A stretch of 32,639 nt of DNA from Spirochaetia bacterium (GCA_027859095.1 JAQIBN010000057.1:1-32639), one strand, 5' to 3'. Shown: positions 7,374 through 16,313, numbered from the stretch's first letter. The notes: a model not told the origin generated them from the letters alone. Numbers and translations: made by a program.

Positions 7374-9985
7374 AAAGTTACTCCTAAGAAGCGTGGTTTT
7401 AATTTATTTAATATTATAGGAAGGACAATTAGGCTTGCCAGGCAAGCAAAAATCATTGAAACAGCAAATAAAACTCCCATCTGTCTTATTGGAACAAACT
7501 CCGAAATAGTCAGACTAAGAAACCCTACAGCAACAGAAACTGCATTTATAAATACAGCTTTTCCTGTTGTTCGATAAACTTTATTTAAACAATCTGCATT
7601 CCCTTTAGCAATATTTCTTTTATATGCATTCATAATATGGATTGAATAATCGACACCTATACCAATTGCCAGGGAAGCCAGAAGGGAGGTAATAATATCC
7701 AGATTAAACTGAAAGAGTATCATAAACAGGAAGATACCTGCCAAAGCAAAAAAGACAGGAACTAGTCCAATTAATCCTGCCAGTGGAGACCTGAACATTG
7801 CACTAACAATAATCCAGACAACCAATAATGCAGAAATTAGAGAGATAATTTGTGATCTTGTTACCAAATTTGATAATACATATTGCATTGTAGCCCCACC
7901 ACCAATTTCATAACTCCAGCCTAAAGGGAGATAATTATTCCAGAATGAATCAATATTATTCATCAGGATCTTTTGGTTTTTCTGGGAAATATCAGCTAAT
8001 TGAATTGTAATCAGTGTTTTATCCGGCTCCAGGCTATCATTGATAATCATATCTAAATTACCTGAATAAAGGACAAGATACTGGGTAATAAGATTTTTTA
8101 GTTCCTCCTGGGTCGTAAAACCATATTTTTCAGGAACCAGAGGAATCTCATTAAAGGATTCACCCTGAAAATTTTCCAATGAAAGGAATGAGGAGATAAA
8201 TTCTTCTATAGAGATATTATTCCCTGAACTAAGGTGGCTTTCCAGAAGCATCTCTGATAACTCAGAATAGCTCAGGAGACCTTCCTTTGCTTCCGGGGAA
8301 TCTTTCTCAGCTAAAGAATCACTTTCACCCTCTTCCAAACTCCATGAATCATTGCCAAAACTTCCATCAGCACTGAAGAAATCTAATGATACAGACTCAT
8401 CTTCTAAATTTGGTATAAAATATGGAATAGTGTCCTGATTCATCAGTTTGTTTATTCTTTTTATACTGGCAACAACAGTTTGTACTTTTTTAACATTAGC
8501 ATTTTCTTTCTCAATATAATTTTCAAATTTTTCAAGATAGGAAAGAAATTTAGGATCCAAAATATCCCCAGGCTCCGGAGCACTGATCATTACTGACAGG
8601 AAATTAGTACCACTTAGATTTTCATTAAATATTGTAATATCTTTAACAACAGAGCTATTCGGAGTAAAAAATTTCACAGTATCGGTTCCGACTGTAATTT
8701 TTGGTATTAGAACAATTGTTTCAGTAATTAGCGCAATCGAAATTAAAAGAACAATCCATTTTCTTCTTCGTACAATTTTTTCCAGAATAATAAAAATTAC
8801 TGATGCTTTATTGCGTTCTTCCTTATCTTTAATTTTATGATATTTTTCTGTATCTATTCCTTTAGAGTATCTAAGTCTAAGGAGTGATGGTATTAAAACC
8901 AGAGATGCAAGCTGTGAACAAATTACTCCTACTGCGCTAAGTATTCCAAATATCCTAAAAGGTCCCAAGGGGCTTGAAACTAATGAAAGAAAGCCCCCTG
9001 CTGTGGTTAACCCTGCCAGAATTACAGGAGTTACAGTAGTTTTTAAACTTTTTCCAATAACGGAGCTGACATTCTCATAGTCAAGAAAGCCAGTCTTCTG
9101 TGAAATCCCTTCGTAAAAATGACTCATAACATGGATGCCGTATGCACTTCCAACTACCAGTAGTAAAACCGGAACCAGAAGGGTTGCCATTGTGAAGGTA
9201 ATGTTTAAAAAGCCAATAATACCCATTACCCATACAACGCCAACAGCTAGCCCCAATAAGGGGAATAAGACACCTTCAAGTTTTCTAAAACTTAGAAATA
9301 AAATACCCAATATCAAACCGGCAGCTGCCGGTATCAGCCAATAAAGATCAGACATAATACTTCTGGATATTTCTTCTGTAACAACAGGCAGACCTGCAAT
9401 AGGAAATGATAAATTGGAACTCTCATATTCTGCAGCCAGTTCCTTGATTTGTTCATAAACAGCTTTATTTGTTAACTCATTATACCCGGAAATTGGCTGA
9501 ACAATTATTGCACATAAGTTGGAATCAGCTGAAATAAATGTTCCCTCATAAACATCATTCCAGTCCACTAAACGTTTTTTAAATTCCTTTATGGAACCTG
9601 GCGACATATCTTCCAAAATGGGAATAACTTCCATTCCTTCTGTTGTTCCATTTAAATAGTCCATATTTGTAATGGACATTACTGATTTGATGTTATCTGA
9701 ATTTTCCAGAGCTTTTGTAATTAAATCTATTATACTAAGAACTTCAGGTTCGAGTACCGTTCCAAAATTAACCTTAACACCCATAATTATTGAGTCCATA
9801 GCTCCAAACTCTTCTTCAATCTCTCTATCGATTTTTGAAATTTCATGATCCTGAGGGATAAATATCTCAGTAGAACTGTCTACATGAATTTTGGGAATTT
9901 GAAATGCTGCCAGAATTGTTATCAAAATAAATACTATTAGTATTGTAAGATCTTTAAATCTCTCTCTTTTGGAATTGGTTTTCAG
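7370..9985 (-). CDS. RND/MMPL-family exporter with a non-canonical start codon
   Basis: This is a full two-half RND permease of the MMPL type: a TM helix near the N terminus, a periplasmic loop (~200 residues), a five-helix cluster, then a repeat of the same plan ending in a second five-helix cluster. Each half carries the family's conserved intramembrane segments, such as GSAYGIHVMSHFYEG and GIGVDYSIHIMNAYKR. The periplasmic loop of the second half has an acidic Ser/Glu-rich insertion. The first ordinary start codon (TTG 9925) would cut off part of the first TM helix and has no ribosome binding site. A perfect GGAGGT at 9997-9992 points instead to CTG 9985, or ATT 9988, in frame. That gives 871 residues and restores the charged KTNSKRERFK stretch before the helix. 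It probably moves lipids or lipoproteins with the two downstream gene products. Confidence 0.88.
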   Translation of the reverse strand: MKTNSKRERFKDLTILIVFILITILAAFQIPKIHVDSSTEIFIPQDHEISKIDREIEEEFGAMDSIIMGVKVNFGTVLEPEVLSIIDLITKALENSDNIKSVMSITNMDYLNGTTEGMEVIPILEDMSPGSIKEFKKRLVDWNDVYEGTFISADSNLCAIIVQPISGYNELTNKAVYEQIKELAAEYESSNLSFPIAGLPVVTEEISRSIMSDLYWLIPAAAGLILGILFLSFRKLEGVLFPLLGLAVGVVWVMGIIGFLNITFTMATLLVPVLLLVVGSAYGIHVMSHFYEGISQKTGFLDYENVSSVIGKSLKTTVTPVILAGLTTAGGFLSLVSSPLGPFRIFGILSAVGVICSQLASLVLIPSLLRLRYSKGIDTEKYHKIKDKEERNKASVIFIILEKIVRRRKWIVLLISIALITETIVLIPKITVGTDTVKFFTPNSSVVKDITIFNENLSGTNFLSVMISAPEPGDILDPKFLSYLEKFENYIEKENANVKKVQTVVASIKRINKLMNQDTIPYFIPNLEDESVSLDFFSADGSFGNDSWSLEEGESDSLAEKDSPEAKEGLLSYSELSEMLLESHLSSGNNISIEEFISSFLSLENFQGESFNEIPLVPEKYGFTTQEELKNLITQYLVLYSGNLDMIINDSLEPDKTLITIQLADISQKNQKILMNNIDSFWNNYLPLGWSYEIGGGATMQYVLSNLVTRSQIISLISALLVVWIIVSAMFRSPLAGLIGLVPVFFALAGIFLFMILFQFNLDIITSLLASLAIGIGVDYSIHIMNAYKRNIAKGNADCLNKVYRTTGKAVFINAVSVAVGFLSLTISEFVPIRQMGVLFAVSMIFACLASLIVLPIILNKLKPRFLGVTL

Positions 9986-9997
9986 AATTATACCTCC
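9983..9997 (-). promoter_or_regulatory. strong ribosome binding site that decides a CTG (or ATT) start
   Basis: GGAGGT (9997-9992, minus strand) is followed by ATA-ATT-CTG-AAA in the frame of the MMPL exporter. An in-frame TAG lies upstream, with no ATG, GTG or TTG between it and this site. With a 6-base gap CTG at 9985 is best placed; ATT at 9988 is the alternative. Confidence 0.6.
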
Positions 9998-10045
9998 ACA
10001 AGCTTTTATAATGTTAAGTCTGATTCTAATCTTTCCTGTTTTCTA

Positions 10046-10061
10046 TCACCCGGAGGGGTGA
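10046..10061. promoter_or_regulatory. inverted repeat upstream of the MMPL operon
   Basis: TCACCC and GGGTGA form a perfect 6-base inverted repeat with a 4-base centre (GGAG). It lies about 60 bases upstream of the exporter start, in the divergent region shared with the DUF4234 gene. No T-run follows on either strand, so a terminator is unlikely. It could be an operator. Confidence 0.3.
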
Positions 10062-10176
10062 ATCAAGGTCACCTGTTAGAGGTAAATTGAGGGTGAAGAG
10101 AGAGAAAATGGTTCTTGACACAAATGGAGTTTATATGGTTTCATAATTCTAACAATAAAACATATGGGAGTTTTTT

Positions 10177-10479
10177 ATGGTAAAAAACAGAAACATAGCA
10201 ATGGTATATATACTATCAATTATTACCTTCGGTATTTATGGGATTTACTGGACAGTTGTAACTAAAAATGAAATAAATGGTCTGGGTGCAGAAATCCCAA
10301 CCGCATGGCTGATTATTATACCAATTGCAAATATCTACTGGATGTATAAATATTGTGAAGGTTTTTCCGAAAAGGTAAAAAAAGACAACAACCCTATTTT
10401 GTGGTTTGTCTTATATATATTAATTGGTATCATCATACCGGCCATTGTACAGTCAGAGCTTAATAAATTAGCAAAATAG
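10177..10479 (+). CDS. DUF4234-type small membrane protein
   Basis: This 100-residue protein has three hydrophobic helices. The opening RNIAMVYILSIITFGIYGIY, followed shortly by WTVVTKNEIN, is typical of DUF4234 proteins, whose function is unknown. GGGAG lies about 8 bases before the ATG. A strong hairpin with a T-run follows about 50 bases after the stop. The gene is monocistronic and diverges from the MMPL operon. Confidence 0.8.
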   Translation: MVKNRNIAMVYILSIITFGIYGIYWTVVTKNEINGLGAEIPTAWLIIIPIANIYWMYKYCEGFSEKVKKDNNPILWFVLYILIGIIIPAIVQSELNKLAK

Positions 10480-10528
10480 AAGTTCTACAGTAGATGAGAG
10501 TATAGGAATTTATATAAAATGTTAATCC

Positions 10529-10562
10529 ACCGCGGACACCTTACAGGTTCCGCGGTTTTTTT
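10529..10562 (+). terminator. Rho-independent terminator, DUF4234 / ABC leader
   Basis: ACCGCGGA (10529-10536) pairs perfectly with TCCGCGGT (10549-10556). Inside it ACCT pairs with AGGT around a TAC loop, leaving one bulged C. Seven T residues (10556-10562) follow. It ends the DUF4234 transcript and lies 54 bases before the ABC remnant's TTG start. Confidence 0.85.
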
Positions 10563-10577
10563 ATGTCTGCCGCGGAA
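10548..10577 (+). promoter_or_regulatory. alternative hairpin overlapping the terminator
   Basis: TTCCGCGG (10548-10555), the right arm of the terminator, is also perfectly complementary to CCGCGGAA (10570-10577), a third copy of CCGCGG after the T-run. The two hairpins exclude each other. The third copy is made after the termination point, so it cannot act as a simple antiterminator. It may refold read-through RNA just ahead of the AGGAGG ribosome binding site at 10601. Confidence 0.4.
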
Positions 10578-10615
10578 ATCATCCATAGCAAACCGGATAC
10601 AGGAGGCCGGATGCT

Positions 10616-11272
10616 TTGAAAAAAAATAAAGAAAAAATTAAACAATTACTCCTTCTAATAGGAAAATCAAAATGGTTATATCTGGGATCCCTAACAGCTA
10701 TTGGAGGTGAGATAGCTGCTGAATCGGCAGGGAATTTAGTAATACGCCATATTATAGACAAAATTATACTTGAAGATCGTGGGATGAAGCTGATCATTCT
10801 CTTTACAATAATATTTGTAGCAATCTCCGCTTCCCGAGCCCTATTCAGTTTTCTTGAAGGAAAGGAAAAAGCCAAAGTTTCTGAAACTGTAGCCAGGGAT
10901 ATCCGGAACCGGATGTATGACCATATTCAGCATCTCTCATTTAAATATCATGATACGGCTCAGACTGGAGAACTGGTACAGCGATCGACTTCGGATGTTG
11001 AGGCAGCTACAGAAAAGAAGATACGCGATGCTCTGTCGAAACTAATGGAAGGAAGAACAAACTTCATAATTGCCCACCGGATACAAACCTTAAAAATGGC
11101 TGATCGAATTCTGGTAATGAAAGATGGGGAGATTGTGCAGGAAGGAACACACAATGAGCTTGTAAAAATAGATGGATTTTACAAACAGGTTTGCACCCTT
11201 CAGACAGAGATTGAAACGGAGCTTCAGCATGAATTAGCGAGTGCTGGCTTACAGGAAGAACATCATGAATGA
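10616..11272 (+). pseudogene. ABC exporter half (first of a pair), gutted by an in-frame deletion
   Basis: Residues 1-129 match the start of an exporter-type ABC protein: TM1, TM2 and the first intracellular loop (QHLSFKYHDTAQTGELVQRS). At residues 129-131 the chain jumps straight to the far end of the nucleotide-binding domain: ATEKKIRDAL, then FIIAHRIQTLKMADRILVM with the H-loop His154. TM3-6, Walker A, Q-loop, signature and Walker B are all missing, about 350-400 of the usual ~580 residues. The frame survives, so a 218-residue product may be made, but it cannot bind or hydrolyse ATP. AGGAGG at 10601 supports the TTG start at 10616. The stop overlaps the start of the second half (ATGAATGA), as in intact heterodimeric exporter operons. 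Confidence 0.85.
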
Positions 11273-12777
11273 TAAAAAAACCGGAACTATCCTACGAATA
11301 TTAAAACTGACAAAACCTCACTGGAAGCTACTTGCAGGGTTTACTCTTGCTATTATGATCACTGCTTTTCTGGACAGCTATGGGACCTATATAACTAAAA
11401 GTATAATTGATGAAGGGATAATGGCAAAAAATCTGGATAAGGTAATTTATTATTGCAAACTCTATGGAATTATATATTTAGTCAACAGTATCAGCATTTT
11501 TATATTTATCTACTGTGCAGGCCGACTGGGTGAATGGATGCAATTTGATTTAAGGGAGAAATTATTCAATCATATTCAGGATTTATCCTTCTCATTCTTT
11601 GACAAATCATCAACCGGTTGGCTCCTATCCCGAATTACTTCTGATACAGAAAAGATGGCAGTAATTCTCCCCGTGCTCATTATAATTGCCGCAAAATTCA
11701 AATCTCATATTTTGGGAGAATACAGAAAAGTAAGATCTTTAAATTCCAAAATTACTGCAGCTTACAGCGAAAGTTTCAGCGGAGTAAAAATTGTAAAAGC
11801 ACTTACCAGAGAAAAAATGAATCTGCGAAATTTTGGAGGACTGACAGGAGAGATGTATCATACTTCTTATCGGGCAGCCTGGTTGTCTGCCCTTTTTCTT
11901 CCGGTAGTACAGCTTATAATTACCCTTGCTCTTGGAGCAATCCTCTGGTTTGGTGGATGGCAAATTAACCTTGGTGAAATGACCATAGGCGGACTTCGGG
12001 CATTTATAGGCTTCATTTAACGGCAATATCGAATTTGAAAATGTTAATTTTTCTTACAGGGAAGATACACCGGTTTTGTCAAACTTCAATCTGAGTATAA
12101 AAGAGGGAGAAACAGTAGCTATTGTAGGCCCTACAGGTGGTGGAAAAACAACTATTGCAAGCCTGCTATCCCGCTATTATGAACCTGTAGAAGGCAGAAT
12201 TTTAATGGATGGAAGGGATTATAGGGAATATACCCAGAAGGCACTCCAAAGTCGAATAGGGGTTGTCTTGCAGAAACCTCATCTTTTCTCAGGGACTATT
12301 AGGGAGAATATCGAATATGGAAAACCAGACAGCAGCTTTGAGGAAATTATAAATGCTTCAAAAGCTGCTCATTCATATAAAATGATTATGTCTATGCAGA
12401 ATCATTGGGACGAAATAGTAGGAGAAGAAGGGACACTCCTCTCTCAGGGACAAAAACAGCTCATCTCCCTGACCAGAGCAATACTTGCTTCCCCGGATAT
12501 CCTTATTATGGATGAGGCTACCAGTTCGATAGATACGTTGACAGAAAAGAATATTCAACAGGGAATTGAGGCTCTTCTAGCTGAAAGAACAAGCATAATT
12601 ATTGCGCACCGCTTATCCACAATAAAGGATGCTGACAGAATCTTGGTAATTGAAGATGGTAAAATAGCTGAAGAAGGAAGCCATGCCAGCTTATTGAGAA
12701 ATCAGGGGCACTATTACGAACTCTACACCAGCCAGTTTAGAAAAGAAAAAACAGATGCAATTGGGTTATTTACATAA
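11265..12777 (+). pseudogene. ABC exporter half (second of a pair), broken by two deletions and a frameshift
   Basis: The ATG at 11265 follows AGGAAG and overlaps the previous stop. The first frame (11265-12020) holds TM1-2 and LLSRITSDTEKMAVIL, then jumps near 11665-11680 to the second half of the membrane domain (KIVKALTREKMN, AAWLSALFLPVVQL), so about TM3-TM4 is lost. At about 12010-12024 it jumps again, with a frame change and a TAA, to the nucleotide-binding domain, missing the linker after TM6. That domain is complete: GPTGGGKTT (Walker A), VLQKP (Q-loop), LLSQGQKQ (signature), ILIMDEATSS (Walker B), IIAHRL (H-loop). The coding sequence outside the junctions looks fully conserved, so the damage is probably recent. 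The T-run hairpin at 12791 ends the operon. Confidence 0.85.
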
Positions 12778-12790
12778 AACATTATAAAAG

Positions 12791-12816
12791 CCTCCTTCTA
12801 TTACAGGAGGTTTTTA
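12791..12816. terminator. terminator between convergent genes
   Basis: CCTCCT (12791-12796) and AGGAGG (12805-12810) form a stem with an 8-base loop, followed by TTTTT on the plus strand. An A-run precedes the stem, so it may also act on the minus strand. It lies between the ABC remnant and the nitroreductase gene, which converge. Confidence 0.75.
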
Positions 12817-12823
12817 TTGATTT

Positions 12824-13396
12824 TTAGGATTCGGATAAAATTATTTCATCCACAGACCGTTTTGGTACATGATGCTTTGAATTTGTGTCTCTCCAATATT
12901 TTATATCGCCTTCAGATATCTCCTCTATAATTACCTTCTCATTAGGTTTTCCAAGTGCTACTACATAGAGAACCTGATAACGCTCAGGAATTGCAAGACT
13001 TTCTGCTAGGAGTGATCTTTTAATTGATCCAAACATACACCCCCCAAGTCCCTTCTCTACAGCTCCAAGAAGTATTGTCTGCATTACAATCCCAGGATCT
13101 ACACTGAAGTCTTTTGCAATATCAGTATCACCAAGAACAATAATATATGCCGAGGGACGCTCTCCTGGCTCCGGGCCATCCCAATCTTTTAGATATCCAG
13201 CCCAGGCAAGAGTTTCGAAAATTTTTGCATTCTTTTCTTCTGTGTTTGATAATATGTATTTTAATGGTTGCCTGTTTGCAGCAGAAGGAGTAATACGTGC
13301 TAATTCTATAAACCCCTTCAGAGTTTCACTGTCAATCTTAACTTCCTCATAAAACCTTCTGTATGATCTGTTTTTTAGAACTGTTTCTTTTAACAT
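12824..13396 (-). CDS. nitroreductase-family FMN oxidoreductase
   Basis: The 190-residue protein has the nitroreductase fold: N-terminal RSYRRF, which binds the FMN phosphate, then PSAANRQPLKYI and the C-terminal GLGGCMFGSIKR segment. Such enzymes are dimeric flavoproteins using NAD(P)H to reduce nitro compounds, quinones or flavins, or they act in unrelated reductions; the physiological substrate cannot be read from the sequence. AAGGAG lies about 10 bases upstream of the ATG. It is monocistronic and diverges from the small barrel gene. Confidence 0.88.
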   Translation of the reverse strand: MLKETVLKNRSYRRFYEEVKIDSETLKGFIELARITPSAANRQPLKYILSNTEEKNAKIFETLAWAGYLKDWDGPEPGERPSAYIIVLGDTDIAKDFSVDPGIVMQTILLGAVEKGLGGCMFGSIKRSLLAESLAIPERYQVLYVVALGKPNEKVIIEEISEGDIKYWRDTNSKHHVPKRSVDEIILSES

Positions 13397-13497
13397 AATT
13401 CAAATACTCCTTACCTTCTTTCCTAAACATAAGTGTTTTTGTTTTGTAATACAATAAAATATTTATTCTGGGCAGTTTAATAATATTAAATAAATTT

Positions 13498-13526
13498 TTG
13501 ATAATTTTCACATTTTATGATATAAT
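13498..13526 (+). promoter_or_regulatory. sigma-70-type promoter of the small barrel gene
   Basis: TTGATA (13498-13503) and TATAAT (13521-13526) are 17 bases apart. The expected start is near 13533, giving a short leader with AGGAG 6 bases before the ATG at 13557. Confidence 0.85.
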
Positions 13527-13556
13527 TCATCTATTAAAAATTTTTAGGAGTTGCAT

Positions 13557-14024
13557 ATGAAGAAAGTATTTATTTTACTAATTTTATTGAGTGTTTTGAC
13601 AGTTGGAGTATTTGCTGAACAAGCAGATTACTTTACATTCACAATGGGTTCCGGTGGCGGCTATGATATGAGTGGTTCAAATGTAGTGGGTGGAACAGTT
13701 TTCGGGGTAGATTATACATTTAACAGTGGATTTTCAGGCGGATTCAAGTATTTTGATATCGACGGAAATACTCTACAAATCATTAATATGACGATGATTC
13801 CTGCTGATAAGATGAAAATATCAGTGTATTCAGGTACTGATGCTGCTACTGATCCGACAGTGGGGATTGGTGTAGGTTATGATATTTTTACAAAAAAAGA
13901 TGCACTCTTTTCCAACTTAAGTATAAATGTAGATTGGTTTGCTACAACTCGTGCCACTAGTACTTTTGATATTGCTGATGGTGGTGTTATCTTTTTTGGA
14001 CTCAGATCACAGGTAGGTCTTTAG
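13557..14024 (+). CDS. small secreted protein, probable outer-membrane barrel
   Basis: The start is the ATG at 13557, chosen because AGGAG (13546-13550) is 6 bases away; an in-frame TTG two codons upstream is too close. A signal peptide (MKKVFILLILLSVLTVGVFA) precedes about 135 residues that alternate hydrophobic and polar residues, with many Gly, Tyr and Phe: SGFSGGFKYFDIDG, GIGVGYDIF, VIFFGLRSQVGL. This pattern is typical of a small 8-strand barrel. It has its own promoter and terminator, suggesting an independently and perhaps strongly expressed gene. I recognise no specific family. Confidence 0.7.
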   Translation: MKKVFILLILLSVLTVGVFAEQADYFTFTMGSGGGYDMSGSNVVGGTVFGVDYTFNSGFSGGFKYFDIDGNTLQIINMTMIPADKMKISVYSGTDAATDPTVGIGVGYDIFTKKDALFSNLSINVDWFATTRATSTFDIADGGVIFFGLRSQVGL

Positions 14025-14051
14025 AACATAAATTAAACTTATAAGTTAGCT

Positions 14052-14080
14052 ACCCTCCTGATATAAACAGGAGGGTTTTT
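14052..14080 (+). terminator. Rho-independent terminator of the small barrel gene
   Basis: ACCCTCCTG (14052-14060) pairs perfectly with CAGGAGGGT (14068-14076) around a 7-base loop, followed by a T-run. On the minus strand the hairpin lies just after the MFS-HEAT stop but lacks a good T tail, so it acts mainly on the plus strand. Confidence 0.88.
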
Positions 14081-16313
14081 ATTTTTCAGCATTATTTAAT
14101 ATCTGATAGGTAAAATATACTCCGGCAAGGGCATCATCATAGCTAGATTTATAATCTTCAACTAAAGCCGAAGATACAATATCAGCTTCATTCAAAACAG
14201 CTGATCGTAAATTTTTCATGGGTTCAGGAAGTACTGACAAATCAGTATCCTGGCCTGTGCCATTTAATGACTGAAGGCAAAAACTCCAGATGGCAACCCA
14301 ATCCTCAATCTTAAACCAGGATTTAAGCTCCTTATGATTGCTATAAAAGAAATTTAGATCCCTGGTCTGATCCAGAAAATTCTTTACACCCTCTCCACTT
14401 TTCATATTCTTTGAGCTAAAAATAACTGATAATTGCGGTTTTAATCCCAATAAATCAGCTGCCAGGGAATAATAGGTTTGAGGGAATAGACTATCCCTGA
14501 AATTATGGGACTCCTTGAATATGTTATTAAAGATAAGTCCGGTGGGATCCATGTTTTTGAGTGCAATAAGAAAGTTAATTTTATCCCAGGCATGATCTGC
14601 CTTTGTTGCCAGGAGACGGACTCTATCAAGAGTCTTTACATATCCAATTCTGCTTAGGGACTTTGCGGCATTGGACTGGATCTCAATATCAGGGTTATTA
14701 AGAAGCTTAATTAATAAGTTTTCAACCTCAAACCCGGGATATGCTCCAAGAGCAAAAACTGCCTTCAATTGGTGATAAGATCCAAAATCAGCTGCTTCGG
14801 CTAATAATTCAGGAAGAAGAGCCTGTCTGGGGTGACTGAATAAAGACTTAATGAGCTCACCCTTTCCGGAAGACAAGGGAGAAGCTAGTATTGAACGAAT
14901 CTCTTCCGTAGCAACAGTCGCCTCATTCTGACTTATGGAAAGGAGAACCGTTTTCTTTTTAACAGGATTTTCAGTAGATTTTAGTCTACCAATATCCATA
15001 TAGGCCCTCATCCCTTCAAAAGAAAAAAGAATTGCTGCAGTCGCACGGGCAGAAAGACTTCCCTTATCAATCAGGAGAATACTGAGAAAAACCAACAGAA
15101 GACTAAGCAGCATAGCAAAAGAAAACAAATAGCTATAACTATTAAAAACAAGATATGAAGAACTCTGCCCAAGATCAATTAATAAGCCCGCAACAATTCC
15201 ACTGATCAGAGAAAAAAAAGCAGTAATAAAATTTGTCATTGAATTATAACTGAAAGACTCATCCTCTGGCATAGTATTGACAAGTACCCTTGAGACAAGA
15301 ACATTAGCTGACCACAAAAATAAATTTGTAAAAAACCCCAGTATAAAAAAGAAATAAATAGGGATACTGGAGTAGTCAGAAACAGGTAAAATAATCCAGA
15401 CAATGAATGTTATTGATAAAAATATATTTACTCCAATAAGTAAGGGTCGACTTCCCATTCTATCAGCAAAGGTTCGGGCAAATAGCCCAGCGAAAATGAT
15501 TGAAACAGACATCACCATAGAGTATAAAAAAACTAAATTTAAACTAAACCCTGCTTCCTTCCTAATAAAGGCAATTGTTAAACCATTTAAGACCATGACT
15601 GTTACAAGTGCCCATTTAAGGAAAAGAGGATAGCGTCTATCCTTTCTGTTTATAGATTCACTAAATATTACAAAGAGATTACGCCCCTTTTTATATTCGA
15701 TTGTTTCTCTACAGGGTATTTTTTTCAATTGCAGTGCAGCAGCAGTATTAAAAAAGACACCAAGAATTTGAAGAATAAGAATTCCAAAAATACCTGAAAT
15801 AAACTGAAAAGAAGTGAGTAAGAAACTAATTAGTTTTGAAAGTACCGATGCAGACTGGTTAATAATATTCCCCTGGGCAAGTACAATCCCTCTATTTTGA
15901 TTTGTTGTTACCATCTTTATAAGTGGGTTCCAAACTGCCACCCCGATTATCCGTGCCGAACAAAATAAAGTATAAACAATCAAAATAAGAAGAACTGCGG
16001 ATTTACCTTCGAGAAATAAGAGAGCAAGGTATGAAAGGACAATAATCCCTCTAATAAACCAGGCAGTCGACTGAACCCTAACCATATTTTTACCAGCTAA
16101 CAGACGGGGAAGCCCGACCAGAATAAACCCGGTAAGAAAAATAACAGAGGATATATAGCCCAACTCAATATTTGATGCACCAAAATGAATGGCCATAAGA
16201 TAAACTGGGGTTTCACCCATAAAATTAAAACCCAGACCATTCAATGCCTGAAAATTATATACTCTTTTCTGGCCCTTCTGTCTTTCCTCTTCGGATAAAA
16301 ACTTAGTTAACAT
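14079..16313 (-). CDS. MFS-type transporter fused to a C-terminal HEAT-like domain
   Basis: Residues 1 to ~420 form about twelve TM helices of a major-facilitator-type carrier, including GLFARTFADRMGSRPLLIGV, a loop resembling the family's conserved signature. The last ~320 residues are soluble and helical, with HEAT-like repeats such as LLIKLLNNPDIEIQSNAAKS and ALLPELLAEAADFG. Length (744) is well above the ~400 of ordinary carriers. The domain should lie in the cytoplasm and could bind a partner or regulate transport. The ATG at 16313 is 9 bases after the stop of the RND remnant and has no strong Shine-Dalgarno sequence, so it probably relied on coupling within the TolC operon. Substrate unknown. 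Confidence 0.78.
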   Translation of the reverse strand: MLTKFLSEEERQKGQKRVYNFQALNGLGFNFMGETPVYLMAIHFGASNIELGYISSVIFLTGFILVGLPRLLAGKNMVRVQSTAWFIRGIIVLSYLALLFLEGKSAVLLILIVYTLFCSARIIGVAVWNPLIKMVTTNQNRGIVLAQGNIINQSASVLSKLISFLLTSFQFISGIFGILILQILGVFFNTAAALQLKKIPCRETIEYKKGRNLFVIFSESINRKDRRYPLFLKWALVTVMVLNGLTIAFIRKEAGFSLNLVFLYSMVMSVSIIFAGLFARTFADRMGSRPLLIGVNIFLSITFIVWIILPVSDYSSIPIYFFFILGFFTNLFLWSANVLVSRVLVNTMPEDESFSYNSMTNFITAFFSLISGIVAGLLIDLGQSSSYLVFNSYSYLFSFAMLLSLLLVFLSILLIDKGSLSARATAAILFSFEGMRAYMDIGRLKSTENPVKKKTVLLSISQNEATVATEEIRSILASPLSSGKGELIKSLFSHPRQALLPELLAEAADFGSYHQLKAVFALGAYPGFEVENLLIKLLNNPDIEIQSNAAKSLSRIGYVKTLDRVRLLATKADHAWDKINFLIALKNMDPTGLIFNNIFKESHNFRDSLFPQTYYSLAADLLGLKPQLSVIFSSKNMKSGEGVKNFLDQTRDLNFFYSNHKELKSWFKIEDWVAIWSFCLQSLNGTGQDTDLSVLPEPMKNLRSAVLNEADIVSSALVEDYKSSYDDALAGVYFTYQILNNAEK

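Noticed and set aside
10115-10147. A promoter for the DUF4234 gene from the perfect TTGACA at 10115-10120
   Set aside because: No acceptable -10 box lies 16-18 bases away. CATAAT is 21 bases downstream, too far to claim a site.
10616-11272. A naturally compact 218-residue ABC-like protein as a new family
   Set aside because: Both ends match ordinary exporter sequence in detail but the whole ATP site is missing, and its partner gene is also broken. Deletion explains it better than a designed small protein.
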